Part shown: piece after piece, positions 36,246-45,134 of the stretch
How positions within the stretch are numbered: position 1 is the stretch's first letter
How the letters are laid out: each line of letters starts with the position of its first letter
Assembly: GCF_019209905.1 (NCBI RefSeq)
Contig: NZ_JAHUTM010000001.1
Location: 992,001-1,056,000, forward strand
Direction of reading: 5' to 3'
From: Corynebacterium sp. TAE3-ERU12
GTDB lineage: Bacteria; Actinomycetota; Actinomycetes; Mycobacteriales; Mycobacteriaceae
DNA length: 64,000 nucleotides
Notes under the pieces: model-generated
Told to the model about the DNA's origin: nothing
Databases searched by the model: none
The model's input: only the letters and a program-made list of their open reading frames with translations
Made by a program: the position numbers and the translations under genes

Positions 36246-36587
36246 CTATTGCGCCCCGGTGTGCAGCATGAGCAGCATGACTGCACCCTCTGGCGAGGTC
36301 AAACTGTGCGGCAGGTGCTCATCGACGTATTGGATTGTGCCTGCGGTTAAGTGGGCGGTGTGCTCGCCGACGGTGAAGTCCACGGCGCCGGTTAAGACCT
36401 GAACGGTGATGGGGTGTGGTGCCCGGTGTTCGGTCATGTGCTGGCCGGGGGCGAAGCGGAACACGATGAGGGTGACGCCATTGCAGGTGCCGAGGCGTTG
36501 CGCGGCTGGGAAGGCACCATCTTTTGCTTCGGGGGCGAGTGCCAGCGCATCGAATACGGCACTGGGGGTGGGCTCAGTGTGGGACAT
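36246..36587 (-). CDS. small cupin-domain protein
   Basis: 113-residue single-cupin protein of unknown substrate. The barrel is visible as RFAPGQHMTEHRAPHPITVQVLTGAVDFTVG, with metal-binding-type His residues, then LTAGTIQYVDEHLPHSLTSPEGAVMLL. It is transcribed convergently to trmD and lies 10 bp downstream of the DUF1648 gene, so it may be the last gene of the GntR/DUF1648 unit. No function is proposed beyond small-molecule binding or sensing. Confidence 0.8.
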   Translation of the reverse strand: MSHTEPTPSAVFDALALAPEAKDGAFPAAQRLGTCNGVTLIVFRFAPGQHMTEHRAPHPITVQVLTGAVDFTVGEHTAHLTAGTIQYVDEHLPHSLTSPEGAVMLLMLHTGAQ

Positions 36588-36597
36588 GCCTTTGAGC

Positions 36598-37596
36598 CTA
36601 GGCGGGACTTTTATTCGTGTCGTGCCCGCCGTCGTTGTTGCCGTTGTGCTGGGCTTTTTTCATATAGGTGCGCAGCAGTGCAGCACCGGTTTCGGCGTCG
36701 TCACAGTTGACGTAGAAATCGCTTTTACCGGCGCGGCCGACCCGGATGCCCGCACCGTTTCGGACATGCAGTGCAGTGCCCTTCGGGCGCAGCCGGTATC
36801 CGTAGCCCAGCCAGTCAGTGAACTCCATCTGGACGGCCGTGGCGTTGTTCAGCGTCGCAGCGGGGAAGTGGGAGGCATATGGTGTGACGCCATAGCGCAC
36901 GGTTAAGCCCGTGGCATCGACCCGCACAGTGGCTTTGGTGAAGGCAAGGGTGACAGCAACGAGCGCCACCGTCAGCAGGCTGAACAGAAATACCAGGAAG
37001 CCTCCGGCATTGATGAGCCATAACCAGGCGCAGACCACTAAGGAGGTGAAGATGGCGGTTGCCATAATGCCGCTGAAAACAGCGCTGGCGCGTGCGGAAC
37101 CTTGCCACACAGTGGATTCGTGCTCAGCTACGGGGATATCGGTGTCATTGTTGAGGTCGTCATCATTGAGTTCGCGGGGGATATCCGGGGTGAAGAACCA
37201 CACGATAAGGGCGGGAAAGAACGCCAGTGCTGCTGCGGCAAGAGCATTGATGGCTGGGAAGCGGACCAGGACGGGGTCGCCGATATTGAGATGCGCTTCG
37301 ATAATGAAGACATTAAGGCAGGTGAGGAAGCTAGCAACCCAGGTATTGACGGCAGCGATGACGCGGTGGGGAAGCAGGAGTGCTAGCGGCACCGCTGAGA
37401 CTGCGGCGACCAGTGGTGTGGTGATGAGGAATCTGTCTAGTGGCATGAAGCCGTCGGGCTCGCCGGAGAAGGAGAAGTGGCTGGCAATGGCCAGAGGTAA
37501 CTGGTCGCGCTGAGCCATGCCCCAGACGACAGAGGCCGCCAGGATGAGCGCCGGGACGATAAGGGAGATAAGGCGTACCCGGTTTTTTGTGCTCAT
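36598..37596 (-). CDS. DUF1648-type integral membrane protein
   Basis: About 332-residue membrane protein with roughly six transmembrane helices. The N-terminal DUF1648 region has the characteristic LASHFSFSGEPDGF-like segment (IASHFSFSGEPDGFMP). ATG 37596 is preferred over 37608 because GGAG lies between the two and fits it. The C-terminal part is a soluble PH-like tail ending in Asn/Lys-rich residues. It is encoded directly after a GntR regulator, a combination seen in many Gram-positives, and probably autoregulated through the palindrome at 37988. Function unknown; possibly an envelope-stress or transport accessory. Confidence 0.82.
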   Translation of the reverse strand: MSTKNRVRLISLIVPALILAASVVWGMAQRDQLPLAIASHFSFSGEPDGFMPLDRFLITTPLVAAVSAVPLALLLPHRVIAAVNTWVASFLTCLNVFIIEAHLNIGDPVLVRFPAINALAAAALAFFPALIVWFFTPDIPRELNDDDLNNDTDIPVAEHESTVWQGSARASAVFSGIMATAIFTSLVVCAWLWLINAGGFLVFLFSLLTVALVAVTLAFTKATVRVDATGLTVRYGVTPYASHFPAATLNNATAVQMEFTDWLGYGYRLRPKGTALHVRNGAGIRVGRAGKSDFYVNCDDAETGAALLRTYMKKAQHNGNNDGGHDTNKSPA

Positions 37597-37610
37597 GGTG
37601 GTCTCCATTT

Positions 37611-37964
37611 CTAGTTCAGTCCTCGGATGGTGAGGCCGGCGGTAATCGTCGACAGGCTGGTGTCGTGTTCTTTTGCCAGTTCGGCGAGGTGGTCGAGTGC
37701 GTTTTCTACAGCGTCGGTGCGCCTTGGTAGACCAATGACTATTGCGCCACGGCCGCGGCGCAGTTCAAGCACGCCCTCGTCACGCAAGGAACGGTAGGCA
37801 CGCAGCACAGTGTTTTTATTCAGGTGCAGGCTGGCGGCCAGATCGCCTGCGGCAGGCAGGGTATCGCCTGGCCGGGTGTGGCCGTCGGCAATTGCGTGGC
37901 GTAGGGCAGCAGTGAGCTGTGCGTGCAGCGGCGTGGGGGAACTGTGGTCGATACTGACCAGCAT
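37611..37964 (-). CDS. GntR-family regulator, YtrA subfamily
   Basis: 117-residue repressor with an N-terminal winged helix (HAQLTAALRHAIADGHTRPGDTLPAAGDLAASLHLNKNTVLRAYRSL) and a short C-terminal dimerising tail, the YtrA-type layout with no large effector domain. ATG 37964 is chosen since AGGAGG lies 6 nt upstream; a GTG at 37985 is less likely. The DUF1648 membrane gene follows with almost no gap. The palindrome 24 bp upstream is the obvious candidate for its own operator. Confidence 0.9.
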   Translation of the reverse strand: MLVSIDHSSPTPLHAQLTAALRHAIADGHTRPGDTLPAAGDLAASLHLNKNTVLRAYRSLRDEGVLELRRGRGAIVIGLPRRTDAVENALDHLAELAKEHDTSLSTITAGLTIRGLN

Positions 37965-37987
37965 GACACCCTCCTGACTGAGCACTG

Positions 37988-38010
37988 TTGTGCTATCACA
38001 ATTAGCACAA
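37988..38010. promoter_or_regulatory. palindromic operator for the GntR regulator
   Basis: TTGTGCTA-N7-TAGCACAA is a perfect 8-bp inverted repeat located 24 bp before the GntR start codon and 34 bp before the proposed rplS promoter. Size and symmetry fit a GntR-dimer site. Binding is inferred from position. Confidence 0.7.
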
Positions 38011-38043
38011 TATGGCTAGAGATTGTCCGCGCCGCGGTGGGAT

Positions 38044-38073
38044 TTGGGTCTGACCTGCCCGTTATGTCATACT
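38044..38073 (+). promoter_or_regulatory. possible rplS promoter
   Basis: TTGGGT, 18 nt, then CATACT. It would give an rplS leader of about 130 nt. It is a moderate match, and no ribosomal-protein leader structure was recognised in the leader. Confidence 0.35.
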
Positions 38074-38208
38074 GCTCGGGTTGATCGCAGAAGAAGTCTA
38101 TCTGCGTCGGCTTTACATGTCTCGGGCATGAACCGGCCGAGCGCCCCACCAGCGGGGAAGTGCCGCCAGGGTCCTCTGTCTACTGCAAAAGCTAAGGAAA
38201 AATATTCC

Positions 38209-38550
38209 ATGAACATTCTGGACAAGGTTGACGCCGCATCGCTGCGTTCCGACATCCCCGAATTCCGCGCTGGCGACACCGTTGAGGTGCACGTCAAGAT
38301 TGTGGAAGGCAAGACCGAGCGTATTCAGGTCTTCAAGGGTGTCGTCATTCGTCGCCAGGGCGGCGGCGTGCGCGAAACCTTCACCGTGCGCAAGGTGTCC
38401 TTCGGTATCGGCGTGGAGCGTACCTTCCCGGTGCACTCCCCGAATATCGACCACATCAAGGTTGTCTTCCGTGGCGACGTGCGTCGCGCGAAGCTGTACT
38501 ACCTGCGCAACCTGCGCGGCAAGGCTGCCCGCATCAAGGAAAAGCGCTAA
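38209..38550 (+). CDS. rplS: 50S ribosomal protein L19
   Basis: 113-residue L19 at the 30S-50S interface. The start at 38209 gives the family N-terminus [27 protein letters not shown] lies about 8 nt upstream, and the open frame from 38023 is leader. The segments [29 protein letters not shown] and the terminal [19 protein letters not shown] are diagnostic. It is followed by a strong terminator. Confidence 0.97.
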   Translation: MNILDKVDAASLRSDIPEFRAGDTVEVHVKIVEGKTERIQVFKGVVIRRQGGGVRETFTVRKVSFGIGVERTFPVHSPNIDHIKVVFRGDVRRAKLYYLRNLRGKAARIKEKR

Positions 38551-38577
38551 TTGTGCGCTAGGCCTTTTCGCTAGCCG

Positions 38578-38626
38578 ACGAAGCCCCCACCAGGCTCCAT
38601 TGCGGAGTGGGTGGGGGCTTCGTTTT
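38578..38626 (+). terminator. terminator after rplS
   Basis: ACGAAGCCCCCACC pairs with GGTGGGGGCTTCGT across an 18-nt loop, followed by a T-rich TTTTGTTG. Confidence 0.9.
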
Positions 38627-38698
38627 GTTGTGTTGACCAGCCCCTTTATGGGAGCGTGTCGCCTGCAACAGAAGGTAAAGAACATGTAAATTTAGAAT

Positions 38699-40042
38699 AT
38701 GTTCGCAATCAGCCGGGCTCGCCTCGCTATATTCGCGGCAGCCCTTACCCCAGCCATCATCCTTGCCCTTCTCGTCCTTCCGGCCCCAAGTGCCAAGGGT
38801 GCGCCCATAGCGCGCGACTTCCACTGGGGCGTGGCCTCCTCCGGCTTCCAAGTCGAAGGCTCCAACCCCGACTCAAACTGGCTGCGCTATGTCGAAGCCA
38901 ACCAGGACAGCGACGATGTCGACCCGGTCAATGACGCCGTGGACTTCTGGAACCGTTACGAAGAAGACATCGCCAATGCAGCGGCCATGGGCGTGAATAC
39001 CTACCGAATCTCGGTGGAATGGGCCCGCATCGAACCCGAACCTGGCCACTGGGACCAAGCCGCCCTCGAACACTACGACCGCATCATCGGCACAATCCGC
39101 GACCACGGCATGACGCCGATGATCACGATGGTGCACTACGTCTACCCAGGCTGGCTCGTTGACCGCGGCGGCTTCCTCGACCCGGAAGCACCCGCCCTCT
39201 TCGGCCGCTACGCCGAACTCATCACCCAACGCTGGGGCGACGGCGACACCATGTGGGTCACCTTCAACGAACCACTGGTCTTCTACGGCCACGAGGTTGA
39301 AATCGGGCTTATCGACACCACCGATATGCCAGCCTTCCTCGACAATGTGGTCGCCGCCCACAAACTCGGCTACGCCGCCGCGCACGCAGCCAACCCCAAT
39401 GCCATGGTCACCACCAATGAGGCATTCCTGCCGGCAGTAACTGGGCTCGCCGACCGGGTATTCATGGACCGGGTCGCCGACAGCCTCGACTACGTCGGCA
39501 TCGACTACTACTACGGACTAAGCGCCGACAATATCTCCGCCATCTACGCCGCCAACGCCGAATTCGGCCGCGTGCGCCCGCAACCCGACGGTATCTATGA
39601 GGCCATCCGGCACTTCTCCGAGGCATTCCCGGGACTGCCTATCTACATCGTGGAAAACGGCATGCCCAGCGTTAACGGTGAGCGTGCAGACGGCGCCACG
39701 CGCGGTGACTTCGTCTCCGACACGATCTTCTGGATCCAGCGCGCCATTGCCGACGGCTACCCAGTCATCGGCTACAACCACTGGTCCATCACCGATAACT
39801 ACGAGTGGGGTGACTACTCCGCCCGCTTCGGTCTGTACCGAGTCGACATTCTCAACGACCCCACCCTGACCCGCCAGCCGACCTCCGGTGTGGCCGCCTA
39901 CCGTGACCTCATCACCAACGGTGGTGTCCCGCAGGGCTACCAGCCGGTCAACAGCCCTGCGAAGTGCTCAGCAGCGCGGATTCCGGACTCGTGCCTGAAC
40001 CCGCCGCAGGTTGACGGGCCACTGGCACAGATCCGCGGCTGA
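38699..40042 (+). CDS. exported family 1 glycoside hydrolase
   Basis: 447-residue GH1 (beta-glucosidase-type) enzyme with an N-terminal signal peptide (about residues 1-34, ending PSAKGA), so it acts outside the membrane. The acid/base is Glu191 in TFNEP and the nucleophile is Glu319 in IVENGM; DFHWGVASSGFQVEG is the family start. Bacterial GH1 enzymes are mostly cytosolic, so export is notable. The C-terminal Cys pair (KCSAARIPDSCLN) may form a disulphide. It lies alone between rplS and lepB. No clear Shine-Dalgarno; TAAATT lies 6 nt before the ATG. The substrate is unknown. Confidence 0.88.
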   Translation: MFAISRARLAIFAAALTPAIILALLVLPAPSAKGAPIARDFHWGVASSGFQVEGSNPDSNWLRYVEANQDSDDVDPVNDAVDFWNRYEEDIANAAAMGVNTYRISVEWARIEPEPGHWDQAALEHYDRIIGTIRDHGMTPMITMVHYVYPGWLVDRGGFLDPEAPALFGRYAELITQRWGDGDTMWVTFNEPLVFYGHEVEIGLIDTTDMPAFLDNVVAAHKLGYAAAHAANPNAMVTTNEAFLPAVTGLADRVFMDRVADSLDYVGIDYYYGLSADNISAIYAANAEFGRVRPQPDGIYEAIRHFSEAFPGLPIYIVENGMPSVNGERADGATRGDFVSDTIFWIQRAIADGYPVIGYNHWSITDNYEWGDYSARFGLYRVDILNDPTLTRQPTSGVAAYRDLITNGGVPQGYQPVNSPAKCSAARIPDSCLNPPQVDGPLAQIRG

Positions 40043-40057
40043 GCCCGAAGGGGCTTG

Positions 40058-40063
40058 TATAGT
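40058..40063 (+). promoter_or_regulatory. -10 box TATAGT, probable leaderless lepB promoter
   Basis: TATAGT lies 8 nt before the lepB ATG, with no Shine-Dalgarno in between. Confidence 0.5.
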
Positions 40064-40071
40064 CATCAACC

Positions 40072-40839
40072 ATGACGCACCAAAGCGCCGGCGCTGAAGA
40101 CAATCCCGCATCTGATGAGGGGCAGGAGCCTGAAGAGCATTCCACCCCGTGGTATGTCGAAATCCCGATCATCATCGTTCTTGCGCTGCTCATCAGCGTC
40201 GGCGTGCAGACCTTCGTCGGCCGGGTCTACCTCATCCCATCGGAATCGATGGAGCCGACTCTGCACGGTTGTGCCGGATGCACTGGCGACCGCATCTGGG
40301 TCGATAAATTGGCCTACCGATTCGGCGACCCCGAACCCGGCGATGTTGTGGTCTTCAACGGTCCAGAGTCCTGGGAGTCCGCTTATCAGGTGCAGCGGTC
40401 GACTAACCCTGTCGTCAACAGCCTGCAGACTGTTGGGTCATGGGTCGGCGTCGTCGCCCCGGCCGAAAACGCCCTGGTCAAGCGTGTGATTGCTACTGGC
40501 GGCCAGACCGTGCAGTGCCTGCCTGGAGACCCCGGAGTCATGGTTGATGGCGCGCCCATTGACAATTCCTTCATCCTGCAGCCGCCGGAGTACCCCGTGG
40601 ACCCGAATGCCGGTTCCGATGCCTGCGGCGGCCCCTATTTCGGCCCGCTGACGGTACCCGAGAACAACTTGTGGATGATGGGCGATAACCGCACTAACTC
40701 CCTCGACTCCCGCTACCACCAAGGAGACGAGTACCAGGGCAGCATCCCAGAAAGCGCAGTCGTCGGTAAGGTTCGCTGGCGCATCCTGCCGATCAGCCGC
40801 ATTGGTGGCGTCGATGACCCCGATATCCTCACCGACTAA
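40072..40839 (+). CDS. lepB: signal peptidase I
   Basis: Membrane protease that cleaves signal peptides from exported proteins. The 255-residue protein has an N-terminal acidic cytoplasmic stretch and a single transmembrane helix at about residues 30-50. The catalytic Ser59 lies in PSESMEPTL and the general base Lys137 in LVKRVIATGG. MMGDNRTNSLDSR is the family box near the C-terminus. It overlaps the start of rnhB, its usual neighbour in actinobacteria. Confidence 0.96.
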   Translation: MTHQSAGAEDNPASDEGQEPEEHSTPWYVEIPIIIVLALLISVGVQTFVGRVYLIPSESMEPTLHGCAGCTGDRIWVDKLAYRFGDPEPGDVVVFNGPESWESAYQVQRSTNPVVNSLQTVGSWVGVVAPAENALVKRVIATGGQTVQCLPGDPGVMVDGAPIDNSFILQPPEYPVDPNAGSDACGGPYFGPLTVPENNLWMMGDNRTNSLDSRYHQGDEYQGSIPESAVVGKVRWRILPISRIGGVDDPDILTD

Positions 40840-41602
40840 ATCGCTTGCCGACGCTGTCGTCGCCCACCTCAACGACAGCCGGGCTCATGGTTACCTGCCG
40901 CAGCGGCCCCGTTTGCGCCGACTCAGCCAAGACCGGATCTACGAACACGCCCTCGCCGCTCGCGGTATGGGCCCTGTGGCCGGTGTCGATGAAGCCGGCC
41001 GGGGAGCCTGCGCAGGCCCACTGGTGGTCGCCGCCTGCATATTGCCGCCAGAACATATCGACGCCCTTAATGGCCTGACGGATTCCAAAAAACTCTCCGC
41101 AGCGCGCCGGGAACGCCTCGAGCCTGTCATTAAAGACGTAGCCACCGCCTGGTCGGTGATCAGTATCAGCGCAGCAGATATCGACGCCCACGGCGTGGGA
41201 GTTGCCAACCTGTCCGGAATGCGTCGGGCAGTAGAGGCCCTACCGGTACGTCCAGGTTTCGTACTGACCGATGCCTGGCATATTTCCGGTTTGCGCGCCC
41301 CACATTTACCCATGGTCAAAGGCGATGCCGTAGCTCGTTGTATCGCCGCTGCGAGTGTCTTAGCCAAGGTGGCGCGTGACCGCATTATGGTTGAGCACGA
41401 TGCACGTTGGCCTGGGTATGGTTTCGCCACCCACAAGGGCTATGGCACAGCAGCTCATATGGCGGCGGTTGCTGAAAACGGACCGGCGGATTGCCACCGC
41501 ATGAGCTATGCCAATATTGCTGCTGCCAGCGCACATCACCCGCAACGGCGTCGCCGTGGCGGGAGCGACAACCACGGCGGAAAGGTGAACCATGAGCGCT
41601 GA
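40814..41602 (+). CDS. rnhB: ribonuclease HII
   Basis: Removes ribonucleotides embedded in DNA and RNA of hybrids. The catalytic motif GVDEAGRGACAGPL is near residue 55 and the later acidic residue is in VLTDAWHI. The start is uncertain: ATG 40814 overlaps lepB by 26 bp and gives 262 residues, while TTG 40802 or GTG 40805 would add a few more. The N-terminal 45 residues before the catalytic core are an extension typical of actinobacterial RNase HII. The stop overlaps the next gene by 11 bp. Confidence 0.93.
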   Translation: MTPISSPTKSLADAVVAHLNDSRAHGYLPQRPRLRRLSQDRIYEHALAARGMGPVAGVDEAGRGACAGPLVVAACILPPEHIDALNGLTDSKKLSAARRERLEPVIKDVATAWSVISISAADIDAHGVGVANLSGMRRAVEALPVRPGFVLTDAWHISGLRAPHLPMVKGDAVARCIAAASVLAKVARDRIMVEHDARWPGYGFATHKGYGTAAHMAAVAENGPADCHRMSYANIAAASAHHPQRRRRGGSDNHGGKVNHER

Positions 41603-41897
41603 GGACCTGGACAACTACGAGGCTGAAGTTGAGCTGTCCCTCTACCGGGAATACCGCGATATCGTCAGCCAGTTCTCCTATGTGGTCGAAACTGAGCGTC
41701 GGTTCTATCTAGCCAACGCTGTCGAGTTGATTCCGCATAATTCCGGCGGTGAGGTCTACTTCGAACTACGCATGTCCGACGCTTGGGTGTGGGATATGTA
41801 CCGCCCGGCGCGTTTTGTGCGTTTTGTGCGAGTCATCACGTTCAAGGACGTCAATATCGAAGAGCTCGACAAACCAGATCTGCGCCTGCCCGAATAG
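41592..41897 (+). CDS. DUF2469 protein (Rv2901c-like)
   Basis: 101-residue conserved actinobacterial protein of unknown function. It starts MSAEDLDNYEAEVELSLYREYRDIV and contains FSYVVETERRFYLAN and WVWDMYRPARFVRFVRVITFKDVN. It always sits between rnhB and yraN in mycobacteria and corynebacteria, as here. It overlaps the rnhB stop by 11 bp, so it is translationally coupled. Confidence 0.9.
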   Translation: MSAEDLDNYEAEVELSLYREYRDIVSQFSYVVETERRFYLANAVELIPHNSGGEVYFELRMSDAWVWDMYRPARFVRFVRVITFKDVNIEELDKPDLRLPE

Positions 41898-42037
41898 GCG
41901 CCCCGGGCACCTGGTTGTCCACAGTTGCGGCTTTACCCACAAAATCCCAGCCCGTCACCACCGGTGGCGGGTTGTCTCATGCGTGCGCGCGCCATGCTTG
42001 GGCCCAGCATGACAACAGCACAAGCAGGGGAGCAGCA

Positions 42038-42403
42038 GTGCCAGCTACACGACAACCCACCACGGCCACCGGCAAACGCGGCGAAGACTATGCCGCTAAC
42101 TACCTGCGCAGCATCGGTATGGAGGTCATCGCCCATAACGTCTACGTGGGCCATGACGAGATAGACCTCATCTGCAGGCACGGCCATCATCTCGTGTTCG
42201 TGGAGGTCAAAACGCGCACTGGTTCCCGGTTCGGCATCGGCGCTGAGTCGGTCACTACCGCCAAACTCGCCCGGATGCGTCGTGCCGCAGTGGCGTGGCT
42301 GCAGCGCAATGACGAGTACTTCGCTGAGGTGCGGTTCGATGTGTGCGATGTGCGGATAACCGGTGAGCACATTGACCTCACCCACTACGAGGCGGTGGTC
42401 TAA
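42038..42403 (+). CDS. YraN-family endonuclease-like protein
   Basis: 121-residue protein of UPF0102, with a restriction-endonuclease-like core: GKRGEDYAANYLRS, DEIDLICRHGHHLVFVEVKTRTG (conserved D and ExK). GTG 42038 is chosen because GGGGAG lies 6 nt upstream; the frame open from 41783 overlaps the DUF2469 gene and has no homologous look. It is followed immediately by comM. Its cellular role is unsettled. Confidence 0.88.
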   Translation: MPATRQPTTATGKRGEDYAANYLRSIGMEVIAHNVYVGHDEIDLICRHGHHLVFVEVKTRTGSRFGIGAESVTTAKLARMRRAAVAWLQRNDEYFAEVRFDVCDVRITGEHIDLTHYEAVV

Positions 42404-43936
42404 ATGGCCGTCGGCAGGGCCTCGTCGGTGGCGCTTCAGGGGATTGACGGCCACTTAGTCACGGTCGAGGCAGATGTGGGCCGGGGATTGCCGGGAATGC
42501 ATATCGGTGGCCTGGGCGACGCTGCGGTGAGCGAAGCCCGTGACCGAGTCCGCACTGCTGCGGTGAACTCCGGTGTGCAATGGCCGCGTACCAAAATTGT
42601 GGTGTCGATGTCACCGGCGTCGCTTCGCAAATACGGCTCCGCTTATGACCTGGCGATTGTGTGCGCGGTCATTGCCGCAGGGCTTGCCGACGCCGATATC
42701 GACCATCGTCTTGCCACAACCGTCCTCATTGGGGAAGTCGGTTTAGCTGGCGATATCCGCGCTGTTTCAGGTGTCCTGCCTGCTGTGTTGGGTGCCCGCG
42801 ACGCCGGAATTGCACGTGTGGTTGTTCCCAAAGCCAATGGGGTAGAAGCCGCCATGGTCGAGGGCATGAGTGTTATTACCGCAGCGCACCTGACCGAGCT
42901 GTGGGACTGGCTGCGCACTGGTAGTGGGCTCAGTCCCGCCGCCGCACAGCCCTGGGCAACTCAGCGTGCACCAGGTCCGGATATGGCCGACGTGCACGGG
43001 CAGCCGCAGGCACGCCGAGCACTCGAACTCGCCGCCGCCGGCGGGCACCACATGCTCATGGTGGGCGCACCCGGAACTGGTAAATCCATGCTCGCCCAAC
43101 GCCTACCGGGCATTTTGCCGCCGCTTAGCCGCGCCGAAGCCCTGGAATCCACAGCTATCCACTCGGTTAGCTCCCACCACAGCGCACACGCAATACGCGC
43201 CGGTTGTCGGCCTTTTATTTCCCCACACCACACGGCCTCATCGGCGGCGCTTTTGGGCGGCGGCTGCGGAATCCCGCACCCGGGTGCGGTCAGCCTGGCC
43301 CACCGCGGGGTGCTTTTTCTCGACGAAGTCTCCCTGATGAGCGGGCGTGTTCTCGACAGCCTGCGCACCCCATTGGAGACCGGGGAGGTGGTCTTCCACC
43401 GGGACCGCAGAACCGTGTGTTACCCCGCCCAATTTCAGCTTATCGCTGCAGCCAACCAATGCCGCTGCGGGGCGACAGAAGCCTCCTTGTGTACCTGCAC
43501 TCAAGCTGATCGCCGAAACCATCTCAAAGGACTCTCCGGGCCACTGCTAGACCGGATTGACCTGCGGGTACGCCTCGACCCGCAACACAGTGTGCTGAGC
43601 ACGCAGCGGGCCGAATCATCGGCAGATATCGCCGCCCGCGTCGAGGAGGCCAGGCACCGCGCGCACACCCGGTGGGCCGGGCTCGGCCACCTTCCACAAA
43701 CCACTAATGCCAGAGTGAGCGGGACGACCCTGCGCAGTTATGCCCCAGCTGATGATGAAGGCATGGCCTGGTTAGCCACGCAGCTTGCTGAAAAAACAGT
43801 CACCCAACGCGGCATTGACCGCACGTTGCGGGTTGCCTGGACACTGGCTGACCTGGCGGCCAAACCACAACCCGAGCTCGGCGAAGTAGCCGATGCCATT
43901 GAGCTGCATATCGATCACGAGGCGGTGCTGGCATGA
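42404..43936 (+). CDS. comM: ComM/YifB-family AAA+ ATPase
   Basis: 510-residue Mg-chelatase-like AAA+ protein. ComM in Vibrio is a hexameric helicase promoting branch migration in natural transformation. The N-terminal ChlI-like domain is ALQGIDGHLVTVEADVGRGLPG. Walker A is GAPGTGKSMLAQRLPG, and Walker B is GVLFLDEVSLMS. A cysteine-rich zinc-like cluster (CRCGATEASLCTC) precedes the sensor region. The ATG directly follows the yraN stop, and its end overlaps dprA by ATGA, so comM-dprA are coupled. Confidence 0.93.
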   Translation: MAVGRASSVALQGIDGHLVTVEADVGRGLPGMHIGGLGDAAVSEARDRVRTAAVNSGVQWPRTKIVVSMSPASLRKYGSAYDLAIVCAVIAAGLADADIDHRLATTVLIGEVGLAGDIRAVSGVLPAVLGARDAGIARVVVPKANGVEAAMVEGMSVITAAHLTELWDWLRTGSGLSPAAAQPWATQRAPGPDMADVHGQPQARRALELAAAGGHHMLMVGAPGTGKSMLAQRLPGILPPLSRAEALESTAIHSVSSHHSAHAIRAGCRPFISPHHTASSAALLGGGCGIPHPGAVSLAHRGVLFLDEVSLMSGRVLDSLRTPLETGEVVFHRDRRTVCYPAQFQLIAAANQCRCGATEASLCTCTQADRRNHLKGLSGPLLDRIDLRVRLDPQHSVLSTQRAESSADIAARVEEARHRAHTRWAGLGHLPQTTNARVSGTTLRSYAPADDEGMAWLATQLAEKTVTQRGIDRTLRVAWTLADLAAKPQPELGEVADAIELHIDHEAVLA

Positions 43937-45054
43937 GCAGGAATGACTGGGCCTACCTAGCCAGAGTCATTGAAGGTCCCAATGCCGAACTCAACCTCAT
44001 GCTCGGCAAATACGGGCCAACCGAGACCGCAGAACGCATCCGGCGCCGTAGCGGACTTTCTCCCACACTTCTGCGGGCAACAGAGGCCCGCGCCGAGTTG
44101 GATATGGCCGACGATGATGTCCGCGCCGCCGCGGCCGAGGGGTTCCGACTGGTGACCCCCGATTGTGCGGAGTGGCCTACAGATGCCGTGCAGCATTTCG
44201 TTGGGCATGGTTGCTCCACAGCAATCGCGCCTTATGCGCTGTGGGTCCGAGGGCTAGAGCTTTCGGAGTTGTTGGCTTGCTCGGTTGCCATTGTCGGCAC
44301 CCGGGCGAGCACCTCCTATGGGACTCGCGTTGCCACTGCGCTTGCCGACGGCCTGGCCGCCAATGGTGTCACGGTGGTTAGCGGGGGAGCAGTGGGTATT
44401 GATGCGGCGGCCCATCGCGCTGCGCTGAGTTGTGGGGGTCGCACCATAGTGGTTGCTGCTGCCGGGCCTGGTCGTACCTATCCGGCGGGGCATGCGGGTC
44501 TTTTCGACGAGGTGGTGCGCACCGGCGCGGTCATAACCGAGTACCCGCCGATGGTGCGGCCGGCGCGGCATCGTTTTCTCACCCGGAATCGTCTGGTAGC
44601 CGGGTTGACTGATGCGACCGTGCTGGTGGAAGCAGGGTGGCGCTCTGGTGCTCGCAATACCGTGAACTGGGCGCATGAGCTTAATCGCCCAGTTGGCGCG
44701 GTGCCGGGGCCGATTAGTTCGGCGGCGTCAACGGGTTGTCATTCCTGCATTAAGGAGGGCTCGGCGACGCTGATAACAGGCGTCAACGATGCATTAGCGC
44801 TAGCGCGGCAGGTTGGCCAGTTCGATGAGGAAGACCAGATGGAGCTGGACTATGCCAAGGATGCGGTGCAGGCGCTGCCGCGCAATGAGTTGAAGGTCTA
44901 CGACGCGCTGCACCCCACCCGGGCAGTCGGGGCTTCTGATATTGCGCGGGAGTCGGGGTGCTCTTTGGGGCTGACCATGCATCTACTGGCCGCCTTACAA
45001 CAGCGCGGAATGGTGCGCCGAGTCGGTTCGCAGTGGCAGCGCAGTGCGGTCTAA
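43933..45054 (+). CDS. dprA: DNA-processing protein DprA
   Basis: RecA-loading protein that protects incoming single-stranded DNA in transformation. The 373-residue protein has a Rossmann-like core: SVAIVGTRASTSYG, VVSGGAVGIDAAAHRAAL, GGRTIVVAAAG and RFLTRNRLVAGLTDATVLVEA. The C-terminal winged-helix part starts about residue 310. It is widely retained in actinobacteria not known to be competent. The stop is followed by an A5T8 run. Confidence 0.94.
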   Translation: MSRNDWAYLARVIEGPNAELNLMLGKYGPTETAERIRRRSGLSPTLLRATEARAELDMADDDVRAAAAEGFRLVTPDCAEWPTDAVQHFVGHGCSTAIAPYALWVRGLELSELLACSVAIVGTRASTSYGTRVATALADGLAANGVTVVSGGAVGIDAAAHRAALSCGGRTIVVAAAGPGRTYPAGHAGLFDEVVRTGAVITEYPPMVRPARHRFLTRNRLVAGLTDATVLVEAGWRSGARNTVNWAHELNRPVGAVPGPISSAASTGCHSCIKEGSATLITGVNDALALARQVGQFDEEDQMELDYAKDAVQALPRNELKVYDALHPTRAVGASDIARESGCSLGLTMHLLAALQQRGMVRRVGSQWQRSAV

Positions 45055-45134
45055 TAAAAATTTTTTTTGCGGCCCCCACGGTAAGGTTGTTCTCATCCGT
45101 GCAGTTCACGACGGTTCGGTGGACGGGAATGAAG

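Noticed and set aside
45074-45092. third DtxR-like box starting near 45081 (TAAGGTTGTTCTCATCC)
   Set aside because: Only about 11 of 19 consensus positions match, and the second half-site is poor.
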